Source of the DNA: Aralia elata
Lineage: Eukaryota; Streptophyta; Magnoliopsida; Apiales; Araliaceae
Assembly: GCA_034770075.1 (NCBI GenBank)
Contig: JAVJAP010000127.1
Location: forward strand, 62,001 to 126,000
DNA length: 64,000 bases
Direction: 5' to 3'
Under the pieces are notes generated by a model. The model had not been told where the DNA came from. It worked only from the letters and a program-made list of their open reading frames with translations, and searched no databases. Positions within the stretch are counted from its first letter, which is position 1. Each line of letters opens with the position of its first letter. The translations under genes and the position numbers were made by a program. This document shows positions 43,180-54,202 of the stretch, one piece after another.

Positions 43180-46129
43180 ATGCATCCACATCTTTCATTT
43201 CCCAAGACTAAACTTCAAACCATTTTTCCCTGTAGGATTGCTTCTCAAACACGTTTGCGATCTAAGAAGGCCCAAGATCCTACATCTGAAATGGCTGATC
43301 TTCCACCTCCTAATCCTGGTTCCATATCTCGGGAGGAATTCGATGATTTTAAAAAAACAGATGTTGGAAATGGCCACGATGCTGAAAGAGCAGTTGCTAC
43401 TGAGACAAGATCCGCCAAACAAGGATCCGCCTAAGGATGATCAACCCTAGCCTAAGGGCGAGCCAGTCATCCCCAAAGTCATTCCTACACCTAACAGGAC
43501 AGTAATCACTATTCCAGAGGAGGGTGATACTGATGATCTTCGAAAGAAAATGAAGCAGATGGAAGAGACTATCCAGTCTCTGAAAGGCATAGGTTCCCTG
43601 GGCAGGGTAAATTATTCAGATCTGTGTGTCTTTCTAGGAACCAGGTATCCAGAGAAGTTCAAGATCCCCGAATTTGAGAAATATAACGAGAAGGGAGACC
43701 CTTATACACACCTGAAGATATACATTGGGGAACTTGGGTCTTATGCAGAGGACGAAGGACTGAGGATGCAGTTATTCCAAAAGAGCCTAACGGGAGAAGC
43801 AAGAACTTGGTATGCCCGCCTTGATAATGCTCGGATCCACAACTGGGAGGAGTTGGCCCATACTTTCTTAACATAATATAGCTTCCAGGCACAGATGGCC
43901 CCTGACAGATATCAGATGACAAAGGTCAAGAAGCAACCAAAAGAATCTTTTAGGGACTATGCACAGCGGTGGAGGGGTATGGCTGCACAGGTGAATCCCT
44001 CAATGAGCGAGGCAGAGATGGTAATGACCTTTGTGGATATTCAGGAGGCGCCCTATTATGAGCGAGTGATAGCGAGGATTAGAAGACCTTTTGCCGAAAT
44101 GATAAAGCATGGAGAAATGGCTGACATGGGGTTAAAGTCTGGCAAGATCCAGGACTTCACAGCTCTAGAAACAGTTGCGGAGCAAATCCAGAGTGGAAAC
44201 TATGGCAGTGCTTCCCGCAGAACCCAAAAGAGAAAGGAGGAAGATGTTTCCCTCATCCTGCAGGGATCATCTAGGAAGGTGGAGAATAGCCCTCCAGTGC
44301 AAATAGAGAGAATTACGCCACACCAACAACCTAATTTCAATAATCAAAGGACGGACAGACAAAAAAGATTTGAGACCACAAGAGATCGGGTATTCACCCC
44401 GCTTGGGGATCCTCTTGAACAGATTTTGGCAGTATTAATAGCACAGAAAAAGATAATCGATTTGGCACCCCCAATTGACCTGAAAGGGAGAAGATTTGAC
44501 CCGAGTAAGACGTGTGCGTACTATTCGGGTTCCCCTGGTCATGATACTCAGGAATGTTGGGCGCTGAAGCACAAGATTCAGAACATGATCGATAGCGGGG
44601 AGATTGTGGTGGAACAACCAGAGTCACCAAATGTTAAAGTCAATCCCCTACCTAAGCATGATGGGGAAGGGGTCAATGTGGTGGAGGCCAGCGAAGCCGA
44701 AGGACCACCAAGGCTGAATTATATAAAGGGAATTGATGAGATGATTGACATGACAAGTGATCAGGAGAATATACGAGGGACACCGATTAGGTTGGCGGGT
44801 CTGAGCAGGAGTATCACCGAGGGGCCTATCAGGTTAACGGCTCCGAAACCTCTCACCATTGCAGCGAGGCCACAAATCCCCATTAGCAGTCTAAAAACAG
44901 TACCGTGGAATTACGGGGGAGTATCAGAGGAGGCGGCCAGTTGTGCTTTGGTAGCATCAAAGGGGAATCCTTTATATCTTCCAGGACGAGTCCTTGAGAG
45001 CAAAGAGAAGAAGAACGAAAAGATATCCGAGGAGAAAGCTGTGGAATTCTTAAGGAAGATGAATCATCCAGAAGCAAGGGGGATCAACGTATTGAGCGAG
45101 GAATCGACTCTGACACCTATCATGGATTTGGTATTATCATCCGACGATCACTGCAAAATTCTGGCCAAAGTCCTGAAAGAGGCGCACATCCCCAAGGTGA
45201 TTAGCAAAGAAGGGTTCGGCCATCTAGTGGACCATCTGTTAGAAAACAATGTAATATCGTTCACAGATGATGATATCCCCAAAGAGGGAAGGGGGCATCG
45301 GAAACCGCTGCATATTGCGGTAATCTCATCAGGATATGTTATGAATGGGGTGCTAATTGATGGGGGATCAGCATTAAATATCTGTCCATTCAGTACATTG
45401 GAAAAAATGAACGTCAATCCTAAATGCCTACGGGCCAGTTATGTGGTGGTACGAGCCTTTGACGGATCCCGGAAGGATACGATGGGGGAGATAGAATTGC
45501 CTGTGGTGATAGGGCCTTGTACTTTCGATATTTCATTCCAAGTCCTGGATATCGCGGCAAGTTATAACATGTTATTGGGAAGGCCATGGATACACATGGC
45601 CGGGGCAGTTCCCTCTACGCTACACCAGCAAATTAAGTTTAACATCAACGGGAATCTGGTGACGGTCTCTGCAGAGCGTAATGGCCCTTCTCCTTCAAGG
45701 AATGGCCTGCTAGTGATTAATTTGGACGAATCGGTGGTACCAGCCAGTTTTCAGGCGCTGGAAATCAATACTCCCCACTTCAGATGTCTGGGGGCTCCAG
45801 CCGTAAAACCTAAGGTCTCTCCTGAACTTACCTTTATTGCTAGAGAAATGATGAAGATGAAGTTTCGACCTGGGCAAGGGTTGGGAAAAAATAGTCAAGG
45901 AATTACTGAGCCTATTCAACTGCCCAATCAGATAGGCAAGGCAGGGTTGGGGTATTATGGAGGCGTAGAACAGAAACACTCTCAAGGGGGGACCCCAACT
46001 CGACTGGCCGAAAGTCTGATGCCGAAAATCAACAATGAACAAGGTACTGGCAACCGTGTGTCTACGACAAGAGGTGAAAAATTGACCCCCACGAATGATA
46101 AGTTGACCAAAAAAGAGAGTTTCCTGTAG
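43180..46129 (+). pseudogene. F gag-protease
   Basis: ATG 43180 opens the N-terminal frame, which leaves the gag-domain frame at an A7 run (near 43357). The other frame is open from ATG 43130. The gag domain (43550-44150), a CAYYSGSPGHDTQEC zinc-like motif (about 44512), protease with LIDGGSALN (45356 region) and LLGRPW, and a G-patch-like FRPGQGLGKNSQGI (about 45866) follow in one frame. Stops at 43448 and 43874 are CAG/CAA-to-TAG/TAA changes relative to E1. The ORF ends at a TAG (46127-46129) also present in E1. Non-functional as it stands. Confidence 0.88.
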
Positions 46130-49100
46130 GAGGTCATGCAATAATTTAAAACCAAGTGTTATATCCCTGGACAGTTAGTAAGCAGTGGAAAAGGGAAGGA
46201 TGTTGCCACGCCGTCAGGAGCCCAACAGAGTGTGCCTGTCATCAATTGGGTGGGGCTGACTATTCCTGAAGAGGTTATGAAGAAGGACCAATGCAATGTG
46301 GCTGTAGTCATCGAGGAAGTTTTCGATGCGAAGCCGCCTTTCATCTGTCGCATCCCGACCGATCTGACCACCAACAACTGGACAATGGAGCCAGTAATAT
46401 CCAAACGAGGGTAAAATATGGCGTCAAGATGTTAGACCCCAGATGGTAGGGGATGAATAAATACCAGTTGTTGTCCCTTATTTTGAATTTTGCATGGTTA
46501 TGTTATTTTGTAATGTTATTTTAAAGATGATCATTGTGGGAAAATGACTTTTATATATGAAAAATATTTTTGTTACATGTCACGTGTACCAATTTGAGTA
46601 TTTCTTGCCTAACAAACAATTTTTCGAATTTGAAAGATGACTATGATTTTGATATTGAGCTGAATTTCGATTTAATGGGCATTGAGCACGATGAGACAGA
46701 TAATGACGACACGCGTGACGAGATCAAAGGATAGGTCGAAGACAAACCCAAACCCAACTTAGACCAAACCATCACCATAAATATCGGAACCCCTGAAAAA
46801 CCTAAAGAGCTCAAGATAGGGACAGATCTGACCCCTAGCCAGAAAACAGAAATAACAGAGTTGTTAAGCCAGTATGAGGATGTTTTTGCCTGGTCTCATA
46901 AGGACATGATCGGATTGTCCACCGATATTGTGGTACACCGGTTGCCTATCAAAGAGGGTTTCAACCCTGTCAAGCAGAAACTAAGAAAGCTAAAACCGGA
47001 GTGGAGCTTGAAGGTGAAGGAAGAAATCGTCAAACAGTTCAAGGCTGGAATCATTATGGTGTCCACTTACCCGAAATAGCTGTCCAATATAGTCCCAGTG
47101 GCTAAGCCTGGAGGGAAGGTGAGGGTATGTGTCGACTATAGAGATCTGAACAAGGCCAGTCTCAAGGACAACTTCCCAGTGCCTTTTATACACATCTTGG
47201 TGGATAACACAGCCCAATACGAGATGTACTCTTTTGTTGATTGCTTTGCGGGGTACCATAAGATAATGGTGGCGGAGGAAGACCGGGAAAAGACCGCTTT
47301 CATCACCCCTTGGGGCACCTTCTGCTACAGACGATTGGCCTTCGGCCTCACAAATGCGGGGTCTACTTATCAGAGAACCATGATGGCCCTATTCCACGAC
47401 ATGATGCACAAGGAGATAGAGGTCTACGTGGATGACATTATCGTGAAATCGAGGGTAGAATCTGATCATATAACCCATCTCAAAAAGTTATTCGATCGGC
47501 TCAGAAAATATAACTTGAAGCTCAATCCGGCAAAGTGTGCTTTCGGAGTGCAGTCGGGCAAGCTCTTGGGATTCCTGGTTAGTAATCGGGGCATTGAGTT
47601 GGATTCGGCAAAGATTAAGGCCATTGTGGATATGCTGGCACCTCGCACAGAGAAGGAGATAAGAGGATTTCTGGGAAGAATAAACTTCATCAACCGCTTC
47701 ATATCCCACTTGACAACTACATGCGAGCCAATTTTTAAACTGTTAAGGAAAAATGTCTCCCAAGAATGGAATAAGCAATGCCAGAAAGCCTTCTAGACTA
47801 TTAAGAGGCAGCTGACAGAAGCACCGGTGCTGGTACCCCCGAAGGATGGGATCCCTCTGTTTATGTATATATCGGTCAATGGCATTGCGATGGGATGTAT
47901 GCTGGGACAGAAGAATGGATCAGGCAAAGAGCAGGCCATCTATTACCTCAGCAAGAGATTTAGCCGATGTGAACAGAATTACACCCCCATCGAAAGGACC
48001 TGTTGTGCTTTAGTGTGGGCTGTAGTGAGATTACAGCACTATCTCCATGGGCACACTACGTACCTGATATCGAGAGTGGACCCCCTGAAGTATATCTTTG
48101 AAGGGCCCATGTTGAACTGTCGATTATCGAGGTGGCAGTTAATCTTACAGCAGTTCGACATCGTATACGTAACTCAAAAAGCCATGAAAGGGCAGGGAAT
48201 TGCAGATCAGTTGTCAGAAATGCCAGCAGGGGGGATGGAGCCTTTAGAAACTCCTTTGCCGGGCGAAGATGTATTCTGGGTCTTACACACAAGATGTGAT
48301 GACGAGGGGCAGTTCTGGAAGTTGGATTTTGATGGTGCCATGAATGCTGAAGGGGCAGGAGCCGGAGCAGTCCTGGTCTCTATCACCGGAGAGCAATACC
48401 CTGTGGCCACTAAATTGCAGTTCAGTAATTCAAATAACACAGCTGAGTATGAGGGATGCATATTGGGACTCCGTTTTGCCCGCGATATGGGAGTAAAGAG
48501 ACTAGCGGTGTTCGGGGATTCAGAGCTGGTAATCAGACAGGCGATCGGGGTGTATAGCACTAAGGAGCTCCGGTTACTTCCATACCACCGATGTGTTATC
48601 CAATTAATGCGAGAATTTGAAGATATCGCTTTTCGATATATTCCCCGGGGATGAAATGATTTTGTCGATGCATTGGCAACTCTGGCTTCCTTAATCCACA
48701 TAATCAAAAGCAGGGACATTCTACAGATTGAAATAGCGGTACAGAATGCCCCGGCATACAAGGAGCATGTGGCAGTATTGTCGGAAGAGGTTGTTCTGCC
48801 AGAGCAGCCTTGGTATCACAACATAAGGGAGTATCTGAGGGATAGATCCATTTCCGACCAAGCAAGCCGAGCTGAGAGGTTGAGAATCCAAAAGATGGCA
48901 ATGAAATTTTATCTAAGCGGGGATTCACTGTACAAGAGGGATGCCGGTTTGGGATTGTTGCGATGTGTAAATGAAACGCAGGCCCAAAAGATTATGGACA
49001 AAATACATGGTGGAGTGTGTGGGCTACACATGAGTGAACCGATGCTGGCCAAAAAGAACTTGAGAACAGGGCATTATTGTTTAACACTGAAGGCCGACTG

Positions 49101-50058
49101 CGATGATCATGTCAAACGATGTTACCAATGCCAGGCGCACGGCAATGCAATCCATGCGCCTCCCAATGAGCTGCATTGTATGACCTCCCCTTGGCCATTC
49201 TCAATGTGGGGTATGGATGTAATCGGACCAGTAGAGCCCAAAGCAAGTAACGGACACCGATTTATCTTCGTCATGATCGATTATTTCATTAAATGGGTAG
49301 AAGCAGCTTCTTTCCCCAAAGTAACTCAAGAGATCATCGTCTGTTTCATCAGGAATAATGTCATTTACCGATACGGGCAACCTGAGATCTTAGTCTCTGA
49401 CAATGCCAAGAATTTGAACAATGCCCTCATGAAAGAATTATGTGACCACTTTAAGATCAAACACCTCAGTTCTGTGATTAACCGTCCTAAGATGAATGGG
49501 GCAGTGGAGGCTGCAAATAAGAATATCAAGAAGATCATGGCGAGAATGTCTGCCAATCATCGGGGTTGGCCGGATCTGCTACCTCTCACCCTGCTGGCGT
49601 ACAGAACGTTGGTGCGTACTTCTACAGGGGCAACTCCTTACGCTTTGGTATACGGAATGGAGGCTGTTCTGCTAGTTGAGGTTGAGATGGCGTCCCTTAG
49701 AATTTTGATTGATGCTCAGATAAACTAAGAGGATTGGATGCAAAGTCGGTACGATAAGTTGGCCCTAATTGATGAAAGGATGGTGGTTGTTGTTTTGCAC
49801 GGTCAGTTATATCAGCAAAGAATCTCTCGATCGTACGATAAAAAGGTAAGACCTCGGAAGTTCAAGGAAAATGACCTAGTGCTAAAGAGAGTCATACCTT
49901 GTCAAGATGAAGCCAAAGGGAAGTTTGCCCCGAGCTGGGAAGGACCTTTTGTGATTAAGAAAGTGCTGTCCGAAGGAGCCCTCATATTGCAAGAGATGAA
50001 CGGTGAGGTGTTTCCACAGCCCATAAATTCTGACTCGGTGAAGCGGTTCTACGCCTAA
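46130..50058 (+). pseudogene. F RT, dual RNase H and integrase
   Basis: The frame continues past the TAG to 46414, then an intron-like segment (donor GG|GTAAAATATGG near 46411; acceptor position reads CAC, not CAG), then one frame from about 46620 to 50058. RT has YVDD at 47424-47435. A Ty3-type RNase H (YYLSKRFSRCEQN) and a second archaeal-type RNase H (FDGAMNAEGAGAGA) follow. Integrase has HHCC (CYQCQ) and D,D,E (MWGMDV, VSDNAKN, AVEAANKN). Stops at 47077, 47794, 48652 and 49726; the first three fit C-to-T or G-to-A changes against E1. With its broken acceptor, F could not splice like E1. Confidence 0.9.
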
Positions 50059-50577
50059 AAAAATCATCATTTTCTCCTCTTTCTTTGAAAAACGAACTAC
50101 GTAGGACCTGATCTCCCGACTTGTAGGGGTACGTAGGCAGCCATCAGGGCACGGTCCATTTCTGTACACAATAATACTTTCTTTAACCAAAACCGATTCC
50201 CAACAGCTAGAAAAAAACCTTCCTATACCCTCGAAACCTGCCCGAAACCAGCCACCTAATCAGCTTCATCTCAAATGACATAACCCTGACCCAACCAAAC
50301 AGTTAGCCAAAATCTAAGACTCAGTCCAATGAAATCAACAGGGTGTGCGACAGTATCTGTCAAATCTCCATCAAGACTTGAGAAAAGAAAGAAGGCGAAA
50401 TATCAAAATCGTGGTTAGCTGGATAAAATGAGGATCCAATGAAAGGCAACGATACGACAAAAAAAGGGAAAATGACTAAATTTAAATGCATGTCTATATA
50501 TATAAGTCATTTTGTTACAAGATTTCTCTTTCGATAACCGATGAAACTGACATAGTCTATGCAGGAAACAAAATGAT
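50059..50577 (+). other. F spacer after integrase
   Basis: Non-coding, matches 28480-28996 of E1. Sense and antisense reading frames converge here. Confidence 0.5.
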
Positions 50578-52225
50578 CTACAAATCTGAAACTAACTGAA
50601 GCAGGATGGATAAGGTGGTGGATAGATCTGAAGCATCGGCATCCCCTACAATCTGCTGCCCCGTCATGTCGATGCGATCCAATAAAGCAGTGGCTCGGCT
50701 AACAGTCTCAGAGTGAGCATCTATAACTGCCCTAGTCTGCAATACAATGGCATCTCTGTCAGTGAGGGCAGCATCTCTGGCCAGAATAGCAGCATCTCTC
50801 TCAACAAGGGCAGCGTCCCTCTCAGCCTCAGTAGTAATCAAGGCCAGTCGGATCCGGCTATCCTCAGTAACCCGACCAGGGGCAGAATCAGCTGAGATGG
50901 AATAAGGAATATGGGCGGGAGTGGAGAAGCCTTCAAAATCATATCTGGACATCATCTCTGTAGACTCAGGAGAAATAAATACCTCTGGGGTGGTATCATC
51001 TGTGAAAATCACCCGAGAGTCATCAAATACTCCAGTCTGACTTAAACCAACCATATCAGAGTGTCCGTGCAACCATTGCACATAAGCAGATGTCTGAATG
51101 GGGGGGCAACTCTCACTATACTCGGCAAAGATCCTGCGAGACCAAAAGTCATATACCCACAGTAGATCTCTCTCTGTCTGGGGTGATATGAGGAATCGGT
51201 AGTCGGCTGCGCCCGTGAAAAGGTGATAATCCTGTATCTGATCAAACTGCCCCATGACCGCCAAGGGATGATAAGTCATCACGCCCCTCAAGCTAGAAAT
51301 AGGGATGAAATCCAAGGTGGGCACATGAGTCGAGAAGCTCATGAAGGAGCAATGACCCGAATAGATCAAGAAATGAAAGGGCTCCTCAATAGCCGATAAG
51401 AATTTTGTCCAGGAAGCCGCATCAATACAGCTCACGGGACGGAACAAAAATTGTATGGCTATGTCGTGGCTGAAGCAGAACCCATGGCGACGGAAATGAC
51501 CGATGGGGCTGAGATGGCTCATAAACATACATATAATAAAACAGAGCTCCCTCTGAATACTCTACCTCGGAAAGACTGACAATATGAGGCTGACATGTAG
51601 GTGTCTGCTAGTATCATGGGAATAATGGTGTGATCCTCCTGAAGGGCTCTAGTGGCCGCAATAACTCGCATATCCAACAGATCGGATCCGGATGTCAGAT
51701 ACAAAACTGAGATAACACAAGCCATCAAAACATCTACTCTCAAAGCGCCCCAACGCTCCTCAGACACGAAAAAATACCAGAGAATAGATGAAAACTGTCG
51801 GGTGAGCCGAATCGGTCAATCAGGAAATGAAGGTGAACTAGATGGTCTGATGTGATCACCGATAACAGAACTGTCCTCCGCAACCCAGTAAAAGTCAAGA
51901 ACTGACGACGCATGGGACCAGCTGTGACCCTGGCACAAGGACCATCCAAAGACAAGCCGGTAAAACGGGCATACTCCTCGAGAGTAGGGGTCAGCTCCAC
52001 TGTCCCTAATCTGAACACCTAACGGGCAGGGGCCCAATAGCTCAAAATACCCTCCGCAAAGCTTGCCAGCACCTGAAAGGATAATAAGGACCAGGAATGT
52101 CCCAGAAGACCATCTGCAATAACCCTGTCGCCCGGGGACAAATTATCCAACCAGCGGAAAAGCCTGCCAACCAACCCTGTGGGAGGACCGAGATGCAAAC
52201 GTACCACGACGTCGGGTAACGACTT
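50578..52225 (-). pseudogene. Antisense ORF of F: DUF7745/plant-mobile-domain-like
   Basis: Minus strand, homologous to E1 ORF 2. It starts after an acceptor-like TTTTTTACAG (52226). The ATG seen in E1 reads AAG here, so either the start is lost or this is an internal exon whose start lies in a spliced leader. Blocks VELTPTLEEYARFTGL, MSHLSP and the seven-residue coiled-coil repeats are present. The frame is lost near 52018-52019, near 51760 and near 51525 (one-base loss); Trp and Gln codons that are stops in E1 are intact here. Confidence 0.65.
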
Positions 52226-52444
52226 CTGTAAAAAATAGTGTCAAAAAGACTGTGCAGGGGTCATTCTCTATCCATTGAATAAAAAACATGCATTATACAG
52301 TTAATAATAGAGCAATTAATCAATTTTTCAAATCCATTTGACTTGTTATGTGAAAATAAAATATGAGATTTCGACCACTCGGGTGTGGAACACGACGAAT
52401 CGATTTGTCGGGGCGGGACCCGGCAGGAACGAGGTGATTTACGA
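52226..52444 (-). other. Spacer between antisense ORF and tandem array
   Basis: AT-rich part matching the 26625-26833 spacer of E1, then a degenerate first monomer (about 52410-52444). No gene. Confidence 0.5.
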
Positions 52445-53865
52445 GACGATCAAACGGAAACGAGACCCGGTGCCGACGAGACGATCAACCAGAAACGAGA
52501 ACCGTTGCAGACGAGTTGACCAATAGAAGACGAGAACCGATACAGACGAATCGATCAATCGGAAACGAGACCCGGTGCCGACGAGACGTTCAACCAGAAA
52601 CGAGAACCGGTGCAGACGAGTCGACCAATCGGAAATGAGAACAGATACAGACGAATCGATCAACCGGAGACGAGACCCGATGCCGACGAGACGATCAACC
52701 GAAAACGAGAACCGGTGGAGACGAGTCGACCAATCGGAGACGAGAACCGATACAGATAAATCGATCAACCGGAGACCAGACTCGGTGCCGATGAGACGAT
52801 CAACCGGAAACGAGAATCGATACAGACGAGTCAACTAATCGGAAACGAGAACCGATACAGATGAATCGATTAACCAGAGACGAGACCCAGTGCCGACGAG
52901 ACGATCAACCGGAAACGAGACCCGGTGCAGACCAGTTGACCAATCGAAGACGAGAGCCGATACAGACGAATCGATCAACCGGAAACGAGACCTAGTGCTG
53001 AGGAGACGATCAACCGGAAACGAGACCCGGTGCAGACGAGTCGACCAATCGGAGACGAGAACCGATACAGACGAATCGATCAACTGGAAATGAGACCCGG
53101 TGCCGACGAGACGATCAACCGGAAACGAGACCCGGTGCAGATGAGTCGACCAATCAGAGACGAGAACCGATACAGACGAATTGATCAACCGGAAACGAGA
53201 CCCGGTGTTGACGAGACGATCAACCGGAAACGAGACCCGATGCAGACGAGTCGACCAATCGGAGACGAGAACCGATACAGACGAATCGATCAACCGGAAA
53301 CGAGACCCGGTGCCGACGAGACGATCAACCGGAGACGAGATCCGGTGCAAACGAGTCGACCAATCAGAGACGAGAACCGATACCGACGAGACGATCAACC
53401 AGAGATGAGACCCGGTGCCGACGAGACGATCAACCGGAAATGAGACCCGGTGCAGATGAGTCGACCAACCGAAAACGAGACCCGGTGCCGACTAGACGAT
53501 CAACCGGAGACGAGACCTGGTGCTGACGAGACGATCAACCGGAAACGAGACCCGGTGCAGACGAGTCGACCAATCGGAGACGAGAACCGATACAGACGAG
53601 TCGATCAACCGGAGACGAGAACCGATATAGGCGAGTCGACCAACCGGGAACGAGACCCGGTGCCGACGAGATGATCAACCGGAAACGAGACCCGGTGCAG
53701 ACGAGTCGACCAATCGGAGACAAGAACCGATACAGACGAGTCGACCAATCGGAGACGAGAACCGATACAGGCGAGTCGACAAATCGGAGACAAGAACCGA
53801 TACCGACGACACGTCCCATCGGAGACCAGACCTTACATCTACGAGACCCGACAGTTATGAGACGA
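52445..53865 (+). repeat. Tandem array: 35-bp monomers in a 3-monomer (105-bp) higher-order unit
   Basis: About 40 monomers of 35 bp. Three types alternate: GA(A)TCGATCAACCGG..., GAGACGATCAACCGG... and GAGTCGACCAATCGG..., differing by their endings (CCGGTGCCGAC, CCGGTGCAGAC, CCGATACAGAC). The order is regular through most of the array and breaks down to the right of about 53370. Because 105 is a multiple of three, long open frames occur on both strands (for example 53398-52835 minus); I regard them as by-products. It occupies the place where E1 has antisense ORF 1. Confidence 0.9.
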
Positions 53866-54202
53866 CGGCGATACCCAGACGACGACGATTACGAGACGGA
53901 GCACGACATCTGCGATAACGATTATAGCAACCACCTGTCAGAGACGGAACCCGACAACAACGATGCGATCAGCAATTGAGTCTTGTTGAGAACGATACTC
54001 ACAATAAATTTACGATTGCATGATGCATCGACACCTTTACGAATGTTTGCATGCCTTGCATCTTGTGTTGCATCATAAGCTATATGTGTTGCATCATATA
54101 TGTACTGTCATTCTTATGCACCGTCATTCTTGCATCGGGTGTCTACTTCTTTATCATGTTCATTTCATTTAACATTTCATAAACATGATAAAGAGGGGCA
54201 GC
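53866..54202 (+). other. F 3' UTR end with polypurine tract
   Basis: An array-derived ACGAGAC-rich tail, then sequence shared with the E1 3' UTR (about 54000 on), ending in GATAAAGAGGGGCAGC (54187-54202), the polypurine tract before the LTR. Confidence 0.75.

Noticed and set aside
52439..53819. Several open frames of 60-187 codons on both strands in the tandem array
   Set aside because: By-products of a 105-bp unit divisible by three with few stop triplets; no support as genes.
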